Assembly: GCA_015499995.1 (NCBI GenBank)
Contig: JADNRV010000068.1
Span: forward strand, 186,001-250,000
Length of the DNA: 64,000 nt
Direction: 5' to 3'
Source: Flammula alnicola
Taxonomy: Eukaryota > Basidiomycota > Agaricomycetes > Agaricales > Strophariaceae
Position numbers and translations under genes: made by a program. The notes below the pieces were generated by a model. That model saw only the letters and a program-made list of their open reading frames with translations, did no database searches and was not told the origin of the DNA. This document shows positions 1 through 13,300 of the stretch, piece by piece; within the stretch, counting starts at the first letter, position 1; each line of letters opens with the position of its first letter.

Positions 1-516
1 CCGACCACTGTGACCTTCGTCCCAGTCTTCGGAGTGTGTGTTAAAGTCCCCGCCCATGAAAAGGAAGTGAGGAAGTACATGATCGTGGGTCTTGAGCCAA
101 TTAATGGCCCCATGATCTGCATCAGAATAGATGTTCATCAAAAAGAAGGTCTTGGCACTTGTGGAGAGTGACAGGACCTATATATCGGGGTGATTGATCA
201 CATCCCTTCGTAAAGACGGACGATACCGGGCTAGCCTAGTCGAAACGTAGGTCATGACCTGGGGTCGCTCATCGACAGTAGTGGGCGCACGGACCATTGC
301 CAGCCAATCTGGGTGGTTCGGTGCACCTATGACATCCTCGCCCTTTCTGGTTTTAGCAGACGGGGCGGTCCTTATGTGTCGCCAAGGGGGTTCTTGAACG
401 AATATAATATCACAAATGTTGTTACATTGAGATAGTACTACATCCAGGGACATCCCCTCCCTGGCCACGTTCCAGCTCAAAACCCACACCTCATCCAGCA
501 TTGGTTGTGCTGGCAT
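1..516 (-). pseudogene. LINE-A ORF2, 5' end (endonuclease domain), partial
   Basis: This is the N-terminus of a non-LTR retrotransposon ORF2, an endonuclease/exonuclease/phosphatase (EEP) domain that would nick target DNA for target-primed reverse transcription. The reading begins near 516 (minus) with a typical EEP opening (WNVAR, then FVQEPPW). It continues to the metal-binding signature GGDFNTHSEDWD near positions 1-60 and runs off the window edge. A TAG at 178-180 interrupts the frame, and the same frame continues with EEP-like sequence on both sides. ORF1 lies just upstream (615-2593), which is the normal Tad1-like order. The RT part of this copy is outside the window. Confidence 0.8.
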
Positions 517-614
517 TAAGCTACGGTATGTGAGCGATGGGTGGGATGATGATTTAACCAGAAATCACGTACCTCAGCATATTTCACATCGATCCAAGCA
601 CGATCAAAATGGTG

Positions 615-2593
615 TCACCAGAACGAGCATTTGCTCGAAGAGGCCCAATGATCTTTGTGGCACGAAGCGCACCACACAGAGTGGGGGCAGTCCATACTGA
701 GCGGAGTGCCTTTGGTCAAGGGCTTAGCCTCCGGGTGAGGTTTGCAGCACGAGGCGGCAATGCGATGAACATCGGTCTCGTGAGGTCCAGAGCAGCGAGT
801 GCAGATCAGCTGGCGTGCTTTGCAAGAAGTCTTCGGGTGGCCCCACCTCCAGCAATGAGTGCATAGGGGGACGCCGACACTGGCAATGGCCGGGCGAATA
901 AGAATCACCCTACCGCGGAACATGAAGGTCTTGTTGATAAGACGCTTCGCTCGCTGACCTGATTGCGAGTCATAGATCTCGAAAAATGCATGAGCAGTTG
1001 TGCTCTCGGGCAAATTCCATATTACTCGGGGGGGACCCACGAGCATGATATCAACAGTGAGAGGAGAGGTGAGCATCGCCATCTTTACCTCATCGCCGGT
1101 GGTAGGGACCCTAGTGACATAGTCACTGAAGGCAGGTAGATCGATAGCCTTGAGATAAGACTTCAAGGTGGGGAGCCCGACCCACATGTCGAGCATGTCA
1201 GATGTAGGGGTGATGGCATGGACAAAGCCATGGATAACGTTAAGGTCGGCCTCGTTGGTCACTCCAGAGGTAGCGAGAGAGAATCCCTCATATGCACGAG
1301 TCCTTTGTCGATCTTGTCGTGAAGCTTGACGAGTTTGTTGTCCTTGGGGTGCTCCCCAGGGCCAGAGTATTGGATCAGGACCTGCTTGCAAGTAGGTCCT
1401 GATGAGGTGAACGATGGGGCAGCCTTCTGCTTCTTCACAGGTGGCGGCCCCATCAGATTCGACAAGAATCATTTGTTGCCAGAGAGTGCCACCTGCATAG
1501 CGGGCACTCGAGGCGCTGGTGCATATCGAGGGGGTCCACCACCAAAGGCACTAGGGCCCATGGCGGGGTCCCTCTGGGACAGGGGGTTGGCAGCAGCCAT
1601 CTCAGCATAGCTAAGACGACTGCTCTTCCAGCCAGCTGGCCGAGGAGGAAGAGGAGGCGGAGGCCTCAAATAGGAATCTGCCGGCCTCTTGCGAGGCTGA
1701 CGGGGGGCAGGGGCACCCTTCGAAGGTGCAGCTGAAGGCTGCGACTTCGAAGGTGCCGCCGCACCAGATGGCACTGTGAACGCTGGTGCCCTAGCCTTCC
1801 CAGTTGGTTTCTTGCACGTGGGGGCGGGGGTCGAAGATGACATCCCGGTGTCCATGTCAGTGTCCATAGGACCCGACCTGGAAGCACCAGGGAGAATGGA
1901 GGCCGTGGAGGCATGAATCGTCTCCTCATGTTGGAAGACCGAGGCCACAACCGTCGAAGCAAGCTCGTGGACGGTGCAATTACCGTCCACGTTGAGAGTA
2001 GTGGCTTCCCACCATGAAGATGAGTACACCGCTGAGATAAACCCAACAATGGACGATGCCAGAGGTCGAGAGACCTCCGAGCCAGCATTATCGAGGGCAT
2101 TGCCGCCAGAGCGACGATGCCAGGACGATGCCATCCAGAGAGACTCAGCGAGTCAATGCATCACCTCAGAATCTTCCTCTGGAGGTGTGGTGGTGCTATC
2201 ATGGGTAGAAGGGCCTGCAGGGGGGGCTTCCTCCCCATACATGTCCTGGTCGTCGTCGCCAGGAGTGCCCTCTTCCCCATAGAGCACCTCACTGTCATCG
2301 TGGATGATAGAGGACCTCAATCTGGGACGATCAGGCCTCGGAGTAAGTTGCCTCGCTTGCTGAGGAACTGGGGATGCGTACACCTGCCTCTGGGGAGAGG
2401 GAGATGCAGTAGACTGCGCTGCCTGAACAGACGCAGTGGTAGAGGGGGCCAGCCTTGCGAGGGCGGCCTGCTGAACAGCGAGCCTCTCTGCTGGGGTTAA
2501 ACCAGCCAGCGGATCAGCTAAAGCAGGTGTGGCAGATGATCGGGTAGATCGATCACCACCACCTTTGGGATTCAGGGTAGACTTTGGTGGCAT
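615..2593 (-). pseudogene. LINE-A ORF1 (gag-like nucleic-acid-binding protein), degraded
   Basis: ORF1 of a Tad1-type LINE starts at an ATG ending at 2593. The first third is low-complexity and rich in Pro/Ser/Asp. The C-terminal third carries three zinc-knuckle-like clusters (CTHCWRWGHPKTSC, CTRCSGPHETDVH, CASCHKDHWASSSKC), expected of an RNA-chaperone ORF1 product that coats LINE RNA. In-frame stops lie near 2153 and 1469, and a frameshift near 1260-1300 moves the knuckle part into another frame, so no full-length protein is made. A second copy of the same ORF1 is at 40.5-41.9 kb. ORF2 follows at 516. Confidence 0.75.
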
Positions 2594-2713
2594 TGCTTGC
2601 TAGTACTAGAGCGCTCAAGAGCGCTCGACGGTGTGATGCTGTGGGGGACGATGTTGCTGGTTGCTGTGTTTGTTTCCACGGTCGACCATAGTAGTTACTG
2701 GAAAAGGAGAGAT
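2594..2713 (-). other. LINE-A 5' leader
   Basis: These ~120 bases precede ORF1 and are similar to the leader before the second ORF1 copy (41891-42011); both contain a stretch reading CTGTGGGGGAYGATGTTG. At 2713/2714 the sequence changes abruptly to the 3' UTR of LINE-B, which stops there without a poly(A). The junction is therefore either a 5'-complete LINE-A insertion or a rearrangement. Confidence 0.55.
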
Positions 2714-3309
2714 GGATGACCAGGGCCCTAGGCACTTGCGGAACTTCGCCGCCGCTGAATGGAAACACATCACGGGCATTCGAGTAGATTTGACTGCGGC
2801 CCACTCCGTGATCAGGATCACCCCCCTCCCAGAGTCCCTCATCCGACTCCAGCTGGGTGCCGGGAGAAGGAGAACGCCGTAGGGTGCTCCAACAGATACG
2901 TCGCCAGCTCCGAAACGAGTTTCGGCTTCCGGCAAGTCCAAGGCTGTTCCTTGCACTTGAAGATATGATCGCGAGTGTGAGGATAAACCCCACACTTGCA
3001 ACCGAGGGCCCTAGGGTCATTGATTTTGAACCGCTCGTAGTACGAGCCGATCGGAGCATGATTTGTGATTAAACGGCACATGCAGGCAAAGAGCGACATG
3101 CTCTGACTGCCAGATTCGAGCCAAGGCCCCCTGCGAGTGGGAGTCAGCTGGACAGGGTCACCGTTCAACTCTTGCAGCTCCATAAAATTGGAGCCAAGCA
3201 AATAAGGCTTATTGGAAACTCGTTGTTTCCAATCTGCGCGTGCCGATTTGTCCACGAAGTCGCGGACATACTGGAGAGAGAGTTTGGTGGTAGGAATAAC
3301 AGCAATGCC
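2714..3309 (-). pseudogene. LINE-B, 3' end (C-terminus of ORF2 and 3' UTR)
   Basis: Minus-strand LINE of the same family as LINE-C, G and H. It holds the end of ORF2 after the RNase H domain, including the terminal cysteine/histidine cluster (CKCGVYPHTRDHIFKC) and the conserved end SRHPAGVG before the stop at 2839-2841, then ~125 bases of 3' UTR. The upstream part of the same copy resumes at 29331. The interruption is LINE-C, flanked by an 11-bp duplication (acagcaatgcc, 3299-3309 and 29331-29341). Confidence 0.85.
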
Positions 3310-6300
3310 ATGATCTGGCCTTTGTCCCACCTAACCAGGTGATCGACCAAACTACTGTCCGATGCCCGGACATCCAACTCAGATTGGATCATATCCCGAT
3401 TTCGACTATGCTGGACACCTCTCCCGCCCCTGACGGGGCAGTTTGGATGTCTCTTCCTACTGATGATGTTCCGGCATTCATCAACTCTATCAGCTCTGGG
3501 CTCCAGGCCATCGACCCGGCTGCCCCTCTGAATACCGAGGAACAGATCGAGGCTGCTGCGCAAGTGGTGGCTTTGGTCTTCTCTTCTGCATGGGATTCTC
3601 ATGCTAAAGAGTCCTTTGTTACCTGGCGATCTAAGCCCTGGTGGACCCAGGAGTGCTCTGACGCCCTTGACACGTTCCGGCGCAGTCATCTGCCCGAGGA
3701 CTGGAAATCTTTTCGGAAGACTGTCCGAGATGTCAAGCGCGAGTTCTTTGATCAACGGATCCATGAAATCGTGTCTGCTAACAAGCGCCCATGGGACCTC
3801 ATGAATTGGGTCCAACAGCATAAACTTCCTCCATGTGAGGCTCTCCATTATCGTGGCGAGTCTTGCAATGACATGCCCGCCCTTTGGGACGCGCTCCACG
3901 GCACCTACAACTCTGCTTCGGACAGAGTGTTTGATGCCAACTTGTTGAACTCTCTCCCAACGTTGCCTGTTAGGGAGTGGGTTCATTTTTCCACGCTGGA
4001 ACTCACAGAGGCTCTCTCTGCGTGTTCTGGTCTGTCCGCTCCGGGTCCGGATCATGTCAATTGGTCCCACCTGAAGGGGATAGTACGTCGTGACCCTCAT
4101 TCCATTGAGGTCCTTCTCTCGATTGCCAATGCCTGCATGCGTGTGGGCTATTGGCCATCTGTCTTTAAGGACTCGCTCTCGGTGATTATACCCAAGCCGA
4201 ATAAGCCGTCCTACTCTGCGCCCAAGGCATTCAGGCCTATTGTCCTCCTGAATACCATTGGTAAATTGATCGAGAAGATGATCTTGAACCGCATTCAGTT
4301 CGATGCTGTCGGGCTGGATATTTTTCATCCTAACCAGGTTGGGGGCGTAAGGCAACACTCCACGGAGGATGCTGGGCTCTTCCTCATGCACATTGTGCAT
4401 GCAGGTTGGGCTAAGGGTTTAAAGACTAGTGTGGTCGCCTTCGATCTCGCTCAGTTTTTCCCTTCACTTAATCACGATGCGCTTGTGATTATTCTTCGAA
4501 AACTTGGCTTCCCTCCCCTGGTGGTCAAGTTTTTCGCATCTTATCTGGTAGAAAGGAAGACACGGTATGCGTGGAATTTCTTTTTGTCGGACCCTTTGCA
4601 GGCAGACGTGGGGGTGGGCCAGGGATCGGCCTTGTCCCCTGTCCTGTCGGCTATCTACCTGGCGCTTATTATGTGTCTATTCGAGAAGCGGTGCCTCGAC
4701 CTTGGGTTGAGGGTGGACCTCCTCTCTTATGTTGATGATGGCACACTCATCATGCAAGATGAGTGGCTGGATCATAATATTGCAATGCTCAAGAAGGCAT
4801 ATGCTGTTATCTTCGAGCTATTCAAGGTGTTCGCTTTGGCGCTCGAGCACGACAAGTCTGAGATCTATCATTTCGACAGGTCTCATGCTTATTATAATCC
4901 TAGTATCGATCTCGGGTATGCACCTTACACCGGGGATCGGGCTAATTACCTCAAGCCCAAGCCATTTTGGCGGTACTTGGGCTTTTACTTTGACCGCAAG
5001 CTCACTTTCAATGAGCATGTGCGGTATTACTCCACCAAGGGGTTCACATCGGTGGTATCGATGCAGATGCTTGGGTCATCTACTCGGGGGCTTCTGCCTA
5101 TGCAGAAGCGCCTCCTCTATCGCACGTGTGTGATTCCTATATTCACGTATGGGTATCACATGTGGTTTTTCAAGGGCGCCCGTAATAAGGGCCTCATCAA
5201 ACAGCTTATGCAAGTTCAGTGTAAGGCTGCTCTCTGGATTATGGGTGCATTCCGTACTTCGCCTTCAGGAGGGGTGGAGGCCCTTGCGGGCCTCCTACCC
5301 ATCCCTATACTTCTCAAGAGATTGCGCGACCGCTCTACAGTGCGGGTCGCCACTCTGTCAGACACTCACCCGATCTGATCATTCATGTCCGGATCATCAC
5401 TTAAGTGCGCGACCCCCCATCCCATGTCGGTTGAATGCATGCCTGCTGCCCATCGCCGCAAGGTGACGGGTGCTCTTATGGATAATGTCAATTATTCCAG
5501 TGTCCCTGTTGAGTCTACGGAGCCTTTTGCTCCTGAGGATCGTCCGGGTTATCGACTCCTCGATCGGTATGCTGATCGGTTCACGAGGCTCTCCAAGCCT
5601 TGCTTTAGCAGGTCCAAAGATCCTGAAGTGGCTTGGAAGCTAATCCTGGACGCGTCCCTCGAGTCTCTCGAGGACGATCCAGACGCTGCATATGCTGGTG
5701 TTGACGGCTCCTGCCCTCCGGGGTGGCAAGCCACCACTGGCATTGTTATCAAACGGCAGGGCGCACAGGTTTACTCTGGGTGTCATGCTGCTGGGAGGGC
5801 CTCATCTACGGATGCAGAGCTCTTCGCTATTCGCGTAGCCGTCTCCAACGCCGTGGGCTTTGGGGATGTCAAACGTGTCACTATTTTCACTGATGCGATG
5901 CATGCCGCACACCTCTCAGTGGATCCCTCTCCGCATTCCTTTCAGTCTCAGTCACTGATGGTGTGTCGCACACTTAAACCTTGGTTTCGGCGCTCACCCG
6001 ACCATAAGGTTACATTTATCGAATCTCCCTCTGACATGGAGTGGGGCGTTCAAAACGAAGCACATGATCTCGTTGCTGGTATGCGCGGCGCTGTCGTCAT
6101 TCCTACCACTCAACTCTCTCTCCAGTATGTCCGCGACTTCATGGACAAATCGGCACACGCAGATTGGAAACAAAGAGTTTCCGATCAGCCATTCCTGCTT
6201 GGCTCCAACTTTATGGAGTTGCAAGGGTTGAACGGAGACCCTGTCCAGCCTAGTCCCACTCGCGGGGGACCTTGGCTTGAAGCTGGCGGTCAGAGTGTTT

Positions 6301-7183
6301 CGCTCTTTGCCCGGATGTGCCATTTAATTACGAATCATGCGCCGATCGGCTCATACTATGAGCGGTTCAAAATTGATGACCCTAGGGCCCTCGGTTGCGA
6401 GTGTGGGTAGTGTTTTGAAGTCCGGTCCAGTCCGGTTTTTTGGCCCCCAGGGACATAGACCGAGACCGAGACCGGTCCATATACATCCCAAGATGTCAAA
6501 AAACCGGACTGGACCGATTCAGACCAGTCTACATCGGTCTTTTGCAGTCTTGGACCGGTCTGAATCAGATTCTGGTCTTAACCAGTCTTAACCGGTCTAA
6601 GACCAGTTTTTCGATGCAAACCACCAGTAATTTGATATATATGTATTAGTAATATTTGTAGACGTAATATATACCTTTAAATTGAGCCCTGGAACGTTAA
6701 ATTTCGTTGAGAATTGACTGTTCTACACTAATATTCCGCATTTTCTACTCTTTTAGAAACTTTTTGACTGTTTTATTTATTTCTCAGCCAAAACTTTACC
6801 AATCTGGATGCCCTTGGGGCCGATTTGAAGGGATAAATCAGGGCTACAAGGTAGCCGGTTCAGACCGGTCTTAACCGCAAAGACCGGTCCATCGAGACCG
6901 GTCTTTTTGCAGTCTTTGATTCTCAAAAATCAAAAGACCTGACTGCTGGTCCGGTCTTTTTGCGGTCCAGTCCGGTCTGGTTGCGGTCTTTTTCCAGTCC
7001 CAAGACTGGACCTTTAAACACTAAGTGTGGGGTTTATCCTCACACCCGCAATCATATATTCAAGTGCAAGAAACAGCCTTGGACTCGCCGGAAGCCGAAA
7101 CTTGTTTCGGAGCTGGTGACTTATTTGTTGGAGCACCCTACAGCGTTCTCCTTCTCCCGGCACCCCGCTGGAGTCGGATGAGG
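3310..7183 (+). pseudogene. LINE-C ORF2: reverse transcriptase / RNase H, interrupted
   Basis: ORF2 of a Tad1-like LINE. Order: end of the EEP domain (LDHIPI near 3390), a linker, the reverse transcriptase (~4000-5000) with motif A FDLAQFF (catalytic Asp codon 4443-4445) and YVDD at 4728-4739, then an RNase H-type domain (DGSCPPGW near 5700, TDAELFAI, IFTDAMHA), and a C-terminal Cys/His cluster. The TGA at 5376-5378 replaces a Trp codon seen in LINE-H, and the same frame continues after it. At 6408 the frame is cut by a MITE whose first bases TAG supply a stop; the last ~50 codons resume at 7031 and end near 7183. The copy is therefore 5'-truncated, carries one nonsense change, and is split. 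Confidence 0.9.
6408..7023. mobile_element. hAT-type MITE (616 bp) with GACCGGTC subterminal repeats
   Basis: The ends are inverted: TAGTGTTT at the left and AAACACTA at the right, with looser complementarity further in. It is flanked by a perfect 8-bp duplication AGTGTGGG (6400-6407 and 7024-7031). LINE-G has the empty site at 44970-44977, so the boundaries are certain. An 8-bp duplication and an NAGNG-type terminus are hAT features. Both subterminal regions are packed with variants of gaccggtc / ccagtccggt. No coding capacity. The insertion created the stop at 6408-6410 in LINE-C ORF2. Confidence 0.9.
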
Positions 7184-7469
7184 GACTCTGGGAGAGGGGC
7201 AATCCTGATCGCGGAGTGGGCCGCGGTCAAATCTACTCGACTACCCGTGATGTGTTTCCGTTTGGTGGCGGCGAAGTTCCACAAGTGCCTAGGGCCCTGG
7301 TCATCCCAGGGCTGGTGGCGTCGACTCTTTGAGCCAGTGTCATGCGCCGCTGATGGAGGACCCAGTTCAGTGGACGGCGGTGGGGGCTTCGGCTCCTGCT
7401 TAGCTATTACAACGTGAATTTTACCGTTGAACCGGGGAGGGTCTGGCAGGCTCTCTTCGCTTTCGGGTG

Positions 7470-8414
7470 CACTTCAGTGACCCCCCCCCCCAACCTTTTA
7501 GGTTGATTAATTCCTGATAGGCAATACAGCCTAAAGGCCCCCCAAAAAATAATTATTTGCAAATAATTTTGCTGAAAATGTTTTCAGAAAATATAAAATT
7601 ATTACCAAAAAATTTGGGTTTTAGAAATAATTTCAGCACACTTCATGATTTTATTTTTATAACAGTGAATATAATTTTTGTTGCTGAAATTGTTTTCATA
7701 TGTCACAGGGTGCCAGGAGTCCATAAATTTTAAAAATAGTAGCTGGCCAACCGCTGCAGCTACAGCCTCCGTTTCTTCATGCACACTTAGATACTATTGA
7801 GTAAAGACCAAATACAAAGAGGCAAGGCATTACACTCACATTTTGTTAGTGGAATATTCTTCCATTGAAAATATTATGCACCTGGGTGCATGGTTATTGG
7901 ACACTGATAAACATTATGCCATGTGAGATGGTGGAGAGAGATCTCATGGATGGGGTAAAGTTCGAGTATCATTGTGCATGCAAATAAGAGAGAGATATCT
8001 TATCACATAATGTTAGGTCAGTTGATGATGGAAGAGCAGTGATCTATATTATTATGCTTATAAAGGACTATGATTAGGAGGGCACACTGAAGGTGACAAA
8101 TAGATAGAGGATTCAGACACGGAAGGCAGTTCAACTATATTTGTCATATGTGCTGCTGCATAGACTGTTCAGTAGATAATGGCAGAGCAATGCTGCATAT
8201 TATGCTTATAAAGGACTATGATTAGGAGGGCACACTGAAGGTGACAAATAGATAGAGGATTCAGACATGAAAGGCAGTTCAACCATATTTCTTATATGCG
8301 CTGTCTTTTTATGCCATACCATGAAAGAATTGAGTGACAGCTCTGCATATTTATTAAAAAGGGTTCTCTGGAATGTCTATAAGTATTTGATCTCATTTTT
8401 CAGTGTGGGTCCAT
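7470..8414 (+). repeat. Left terminal inverted repeat of the KDZ element
   Basis: About 945 bp that recur in inverse orientation at 28110-29041. The terminal 13 bp match exactly, followed by a C tract of different length in the two copies. Within each arm a ~150-bp block is duplicated in tandem (two copies of the text containing aggagggcacactgaaggtg, near 8075 and 8225). The left arm has 16 extra bases near 8380 compared with the right. Both arms contain the same short ORF (MKGSSTIFL..., ~40 codons), probably fortuitous. Confidence 0.85.
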
Positions 8415-9474
8415 TACCATATGTGGCATCACACTTTATCCAACAATTGCTTTCAACACATTCTAGTGAATTTCAATGGAAAAAAAGGCTATTGATGACA
8501 GTCTGCTGGTCAATCTACACCACAAGTGCTGATTTTCTTTCCACATGAAGTAGCTTATGAGATTGTTTGTTCATCTTGAACAGCTGGCAACATCTTGCAT
8601 GATTACTATTTCTGCAATACCATTGCATTCTTGATAAAAGATGCCAGTACTTGATCAATGAGGTCATCAAAGAAGAGTTCTCAGGTGTTGTCATTGGCAT
8701 CATCTCATTCAATATTTTTACTAAGATAGAGATACAAAAACTTCTGGATCAGACTCTACATTCTAATGTTATGAGTTCTCTTATAGTAAGGACCACCAAA
8801 TGAATCCAAGTTGTATACATACTTTGTAACTTGAATACTTGTAAATTATATTTTCCTGTCTAATAATATTTCTAGAAGCAGAAAATATATTGCTAGCACC
8901 TGAAATTTAATGTTACACCAACAATAATATTTTTACAAGCAATATCAGAACTAATTTTCCCTGTGAATAATAGTTTTCACTGGCTGAAAATATATTCATA
9001 GCACTTGATAATTAATGTTACACTAACAAAAATATTTTCACAAGCAGAAAATATATTTATACTATATCAAAACTAATTATGCCCTGCAAAAATCATTATC
9101 CACAGGCACAAACTACATGTATTGCAAGTCAAAATTAATTTATAACAGTGAATAATATTTTCAGAAGCAAAGATTTTATTTATAGTATTGTCAAAATTAA
9201 GTTTGCACTGCTAATAATATTTTAAATGAGAGAAAATTAATTAATCAAGCTTCAAAATATAAGTTACACAGCCAAAATCATATTTAGATTATTCAAAAAT
9301 AATTTTAACACCATCAAAATATTTTAAACCAATTAAAAATACTAATGAAGGCCTAAAAAATAATCTTCAAGCTCTAAAATTAATGTATTCAAGTCACATA
9401 AACTTGAAATTAAATGATATCTGCATAATAACCAAGAGGTGTCAGATCAGTGGATCTTGGGCATGTGATGTTGC
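8415..9474. other. AT-rich non-coding subterminal region
   Basis: No ORF or RNA gene is apparent. The text is dominated by degenerate repeats of aaaatatattYatagcac and ttttcacaagcagaaaatat, separated by TTAATTT-rich stretches. It resembles the AT-rich block inside the right arm (27502-28109) in composition, but I do not see an extended match. Confidence 0.6.
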
Positions 9475-9702
9475 CATGCATGAATGTAAGGCTGCTTTCA
9501 CGGTCACGAGCTCGATCACCCCTTATAAGGTGATCTTGCTCTCTTCCGCCTTGATTCTTTCTTCTTTCCTGTACCGTATTGGAGAGCTAACGACAATATG
9601 GTACAGGAAAGAAAGAGAATCCATCCAGAAGAAAGTGAGATCACCTCATAAGGGACAATCGAGCTCGTGACCATGAAAGGCTGAGCAGCCTTTCATGCAT
9701 GC
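9475..9702. repeat. Foldback MITE / 228-bp imperfect palindrome
   Basis: Two ~100-bp arms are inverted copies, with ends CATGCATG / CATGCATGC and matching interior blocks such as tcacgagctcgat (left) and atcgagctcgtga (right). They are separated by a ~24-bp spacer starting gtattggagagc. No coding sequence; the target duplication is unclear. Confidence 0.7.
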
Positions 9703-9921
9703 AAACTGGTAGTTCCCGATGATTGGTAAGGTATTGGCAGAGTAAGTGAGATCAAGAGGAACATAAACAGCTGCTTAGCTGACTACCAAGTGAGCATGTA
9801 TGTGACAAGATCCTACATTAAATGCTATCAAGACTCAGAAAACATTATGCCAACTTGCAGGATTCTTAATTAAATTGACCAATTCAGTCACATAAAATCT
9901 CCAATTAACATCTAAATACCA

Positions 9922-10200
9922 ACATCAAAGGAATAACAAAGCAGTGCAGTAATGACAGGACAGCCACCAAAAGGCCAAAAAAATGAGCAAAGACGAAAAT
10001 GTGCGGCGGACATCAAAACACTGATCAAAGGGATAACAAAGCAATGCAGTAACGACAGGACAGCCACCAAAAGGCCAAAAAATGAGCAAAGATGAAAATG
10101 TGCAGCGGACATCAAAACACTGATCAAAGGGATAACAAAGCAATGCAGTAACGACAGGACAGCCACCGAGAGGCAAGAACAAAGTGTATAAAAGGAGTGT
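9922..10200. repeat. ~99-bp minisatellite, 2.7 copies
   Basis: Direct tandem repeats with the phrase gataacaaagca at 9931, 10031 and 10130 and gacaggacagccacc in each unit. The units differ by a few substitutions. They lie just downstream (3') of gene K1. ORFs here on the minus strand only reflect the repeat. Confidence 0.8.
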
Positions 10201-10373
10201 GGAAGACAATTACTAAAACGATAGATAAAGTAAATGTTAAAGAAGCAATAAAGATGATGCAAAGTAATGTGAACAAAAAGAATCAAAAGAGAGACAAAGA
10301 CAAACATGGACAAGGACAATCAAAAGAGGGATAGAGAGCAACATGGATTAAAGATAACAAGACTTCCCTTAGT

Positions 10374-13300
10374 TCATTTCGCAAACACTTCATTACTAGG
10401 ACCAGCAGTGTTGCCGTCCAACGTCCTCTGCTTGTAGAACCGTTGAGAAACCTCAGCATCCAACTCGAGCGAACGCCGAATGGGATTTGAACTAGGTAAC
10501 ATAGCAGCACGAGATTGGGCCAACGAAGGAACTCGATGAGCTTTTGGTTGTGGTACTGGCAGGGTAGCAGATGGGCGAGGAGGGAGACGACGAGCAGAGG
10601 GTGGAACAGCTGCAGCATGGTAGAAAGACCGGGGGGTGATAGTGAGCGGAGATTGTGTGGAAGGAGGGATGGACTGATGGACAGCATATTGCTTGTATGC
10701 ATACTTCCCCATCTCTCCACGGTGAGGTGCTGTAAATTCTCGCTCATAGAATTGCCAACGTTCAAGATGCTGAGTTGTAGGCCTTGGTACCTGGTCATCT
10801 CGTGGCACTGCAATTTCTGGAAGATCCTCCATTGTTGGCATCCTGTAGAGGACCTTTGCAGGGTGATATTTGCTAGTGTCTTCGGAGTCAACGATATGAT
10901 AGCCCTGGTAGTGGCGGTCATCCGCGTTATGAGTAGCTTGGCCAGACTTAGCAGCAATCTGAGCCTCAAGAGCAGCCACCCTTCTCTTGTGCTCCAACAG
11001 TGCGGCCTCATCTGATGAAGGGTCATGAGCAGTAGCGAAAGGGACAGGCTTGGAGGGATGATTTTCGAGGGCATTGGAATGGGAAACAGGCTTGGAGGGA
11101 TGGTTTTCGAAGGCATTGGGATGCTCAACAGGCATGGGAGGATATATTGGTGGAAGATTGCGAGGAGACATTCCAACTATATTGATGGGCGACCTTAATT
11201 GAGCTGGGGAAGGAGAGCGAGTTGCTGCAAACGTTACACCTTTGGCCTTAGACTTGGACTTGGCCTTGGTTTTCACAGCCTTCTCTTCCTCCTTTGCCTT
11301 CTTGCATTCAATAACCTTAACGAGGGGGCCACCCGTGTCGGCACTGACAACAACAGCAACTTGCCCATACTCGACAGAGTCATGCTTAAACAGTTTGTCG
11401 GCTATACAAGATAAATTAAACACAAATATAGAAAAGAGCCATGAAAAACATACCCTCCGACCATCCTACAAGCTTCAATGTGCCTTTAGTTATAGCCTGG
11501 CTTAGGTGCTGCCACAAAGGGAGGCCAAATGAGGCGATCCTGAAAAATGTTGGGTTGGGATAATCTGGGACCACATTATCGGGCCAGATAATAACGAACT
11601 GATATTTGACAGCCCAGAAGACGAGGTGCTTCCATGGGGTGTTATTGACACGTTGCTTGTCGACAACACATTTGTCTTGCAAGGAACATTAGCAAACATA
11701 CAATGTTTGAGACAATCACGTACTGAATTCGACGAGCACAAAAGACTGAACGACCCCCCGCAATTCTGGTACGCCAAGGTGAATGTCTGTCTTCGTCGCC
11801 ACAGTATTCAGGAGGTGCTTCACAACAGCACGTTCTCCTCGTTCTTCGTTTTCCTCGGCCGCGGCCTTGGCTGCACGGGATCGGGCAACTGCAAGTGGAG
11901 GGATATCCGTTTTTGAAGTGGTCTCGGTGGCCGCCGCAGTGGAGGTAGTAGCATTGAACAAGTTTTGAAGGAGCTGGTCAGCTCTTTTCGCCCTGTGAAA
12001 CAATAGTATTAGTTATCATCTCATGAATGAGACAAGAAAATAAACGAACTTGAGTTTGTCGATTATACCATCTAGTAATGGCTGCACCAGGGTCTGATTG
12101 TCATCGAAAAGCTGTTTTGCATCGTCTGAACTAGCAACGAGGCTGGATTGTTGCCGAGCTGCAAGTTCTGGGCCAACATACAACACAGCGCCCACAACGA
12201 CAATATCCTTCCGCTGGAAATGCGTCAGACCGGTAAGCTAGAAGGTGGAGATCAGCAACCAAAAGAAGGGATCGTAAAGAACACATTTCACTCACATAAG
12301 ACCGTAGGTCTTCAATGGTTGACAGCATGCGAGTCGTTGGGGCTTGAATGGCGTCCTCATCGTCTGCAATACTCTCAAGGTCCTCAATGACCTTCTTCTC
12401 AAAAGCTGCTCGCGCCTCCTTTGTGACGTTCTTCAGGCTAGCCTTTTCGTCGTACATGACCTTGGCCCTAGCATTGAATTCCTCCACTATTAGATATAGG
12501 AGCTAGTTAGCAGGTGCACGCAAAGAAAGACACATTGGAAGCAAACTTACACGTCTCCTTTTCCACTCGAGGAAACATCCGAGCAAACCATCTTTCAAAG
12601 TCATTCCAAAAATTCCCCGACCTCCGGGCAGAGTGGCCAAATCCCTTGCGAAAAACGGTGTCGACAGTGTGCCCACCTTCGGCTGCCAGCTCAGCAGCAG
12701 TGGCACCGACCATATCTGTCCAGTCCTTGACAAGCGCAGTGAACTTCTTCGAAGGTCGGCCAGGCTTTCCTTTGGGCTTGGAAGGCGCATCAGAGCCCAA
12801 TACATTCAAGGAAGCACAACCCTTGCCGTTGCTATTCGTTGGTGTTGCTTCCACCTCATCTTCAAGCTCCATGTCCTCCTCCACATCGGCAGCCTCGCTG
12901 TCAGAGATCGAACGGTATTCCTTGTTGGCGCGTCTCTTCTTCTCATTCTGACGAGTTTCAGCGAAGTCGCTCCCACTCAAGTCACTTTCTGTTGGCGTGC
13001 AAGGTCCCCCACTTGCAATAAATAGCTTCTTTCCTAAGCTCGAAATAGGCCCACTTGGTCGGGAAGTGAAGACATCCTTGATGGCTGGACGAGTTGGCAA
13101 GGCCGACTTAGCGACAGCTCGTTGATTCTTCAGAGGAACCGAGACCGCTTGGCCTTTGGGCAGGGCAGCAGCTTGGGATTGGGGTGGTGGGGCAGCATCA
13201 TTGTCGCCTCCTTCATCTCCACTTCTCTCCTGGTTGCCGTGGTCATCCTGATTGACATCGGGGTCGCTATCATCGTCATGGTCCTTCTTCTTCATCATCG

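Noticed and set aside
7602..7784. 60-codon ORF present in both KDZ TIRs
   Set aside because: It is duplicated only because the TIRs are; AT-rich and without coding features.
9912..10319. Minus-strand ORFs with repeated GGCPVVTALLCYPF-like blocks
   Set aside because: They merely translate the ~99-bp minisatellite downstream of K1.
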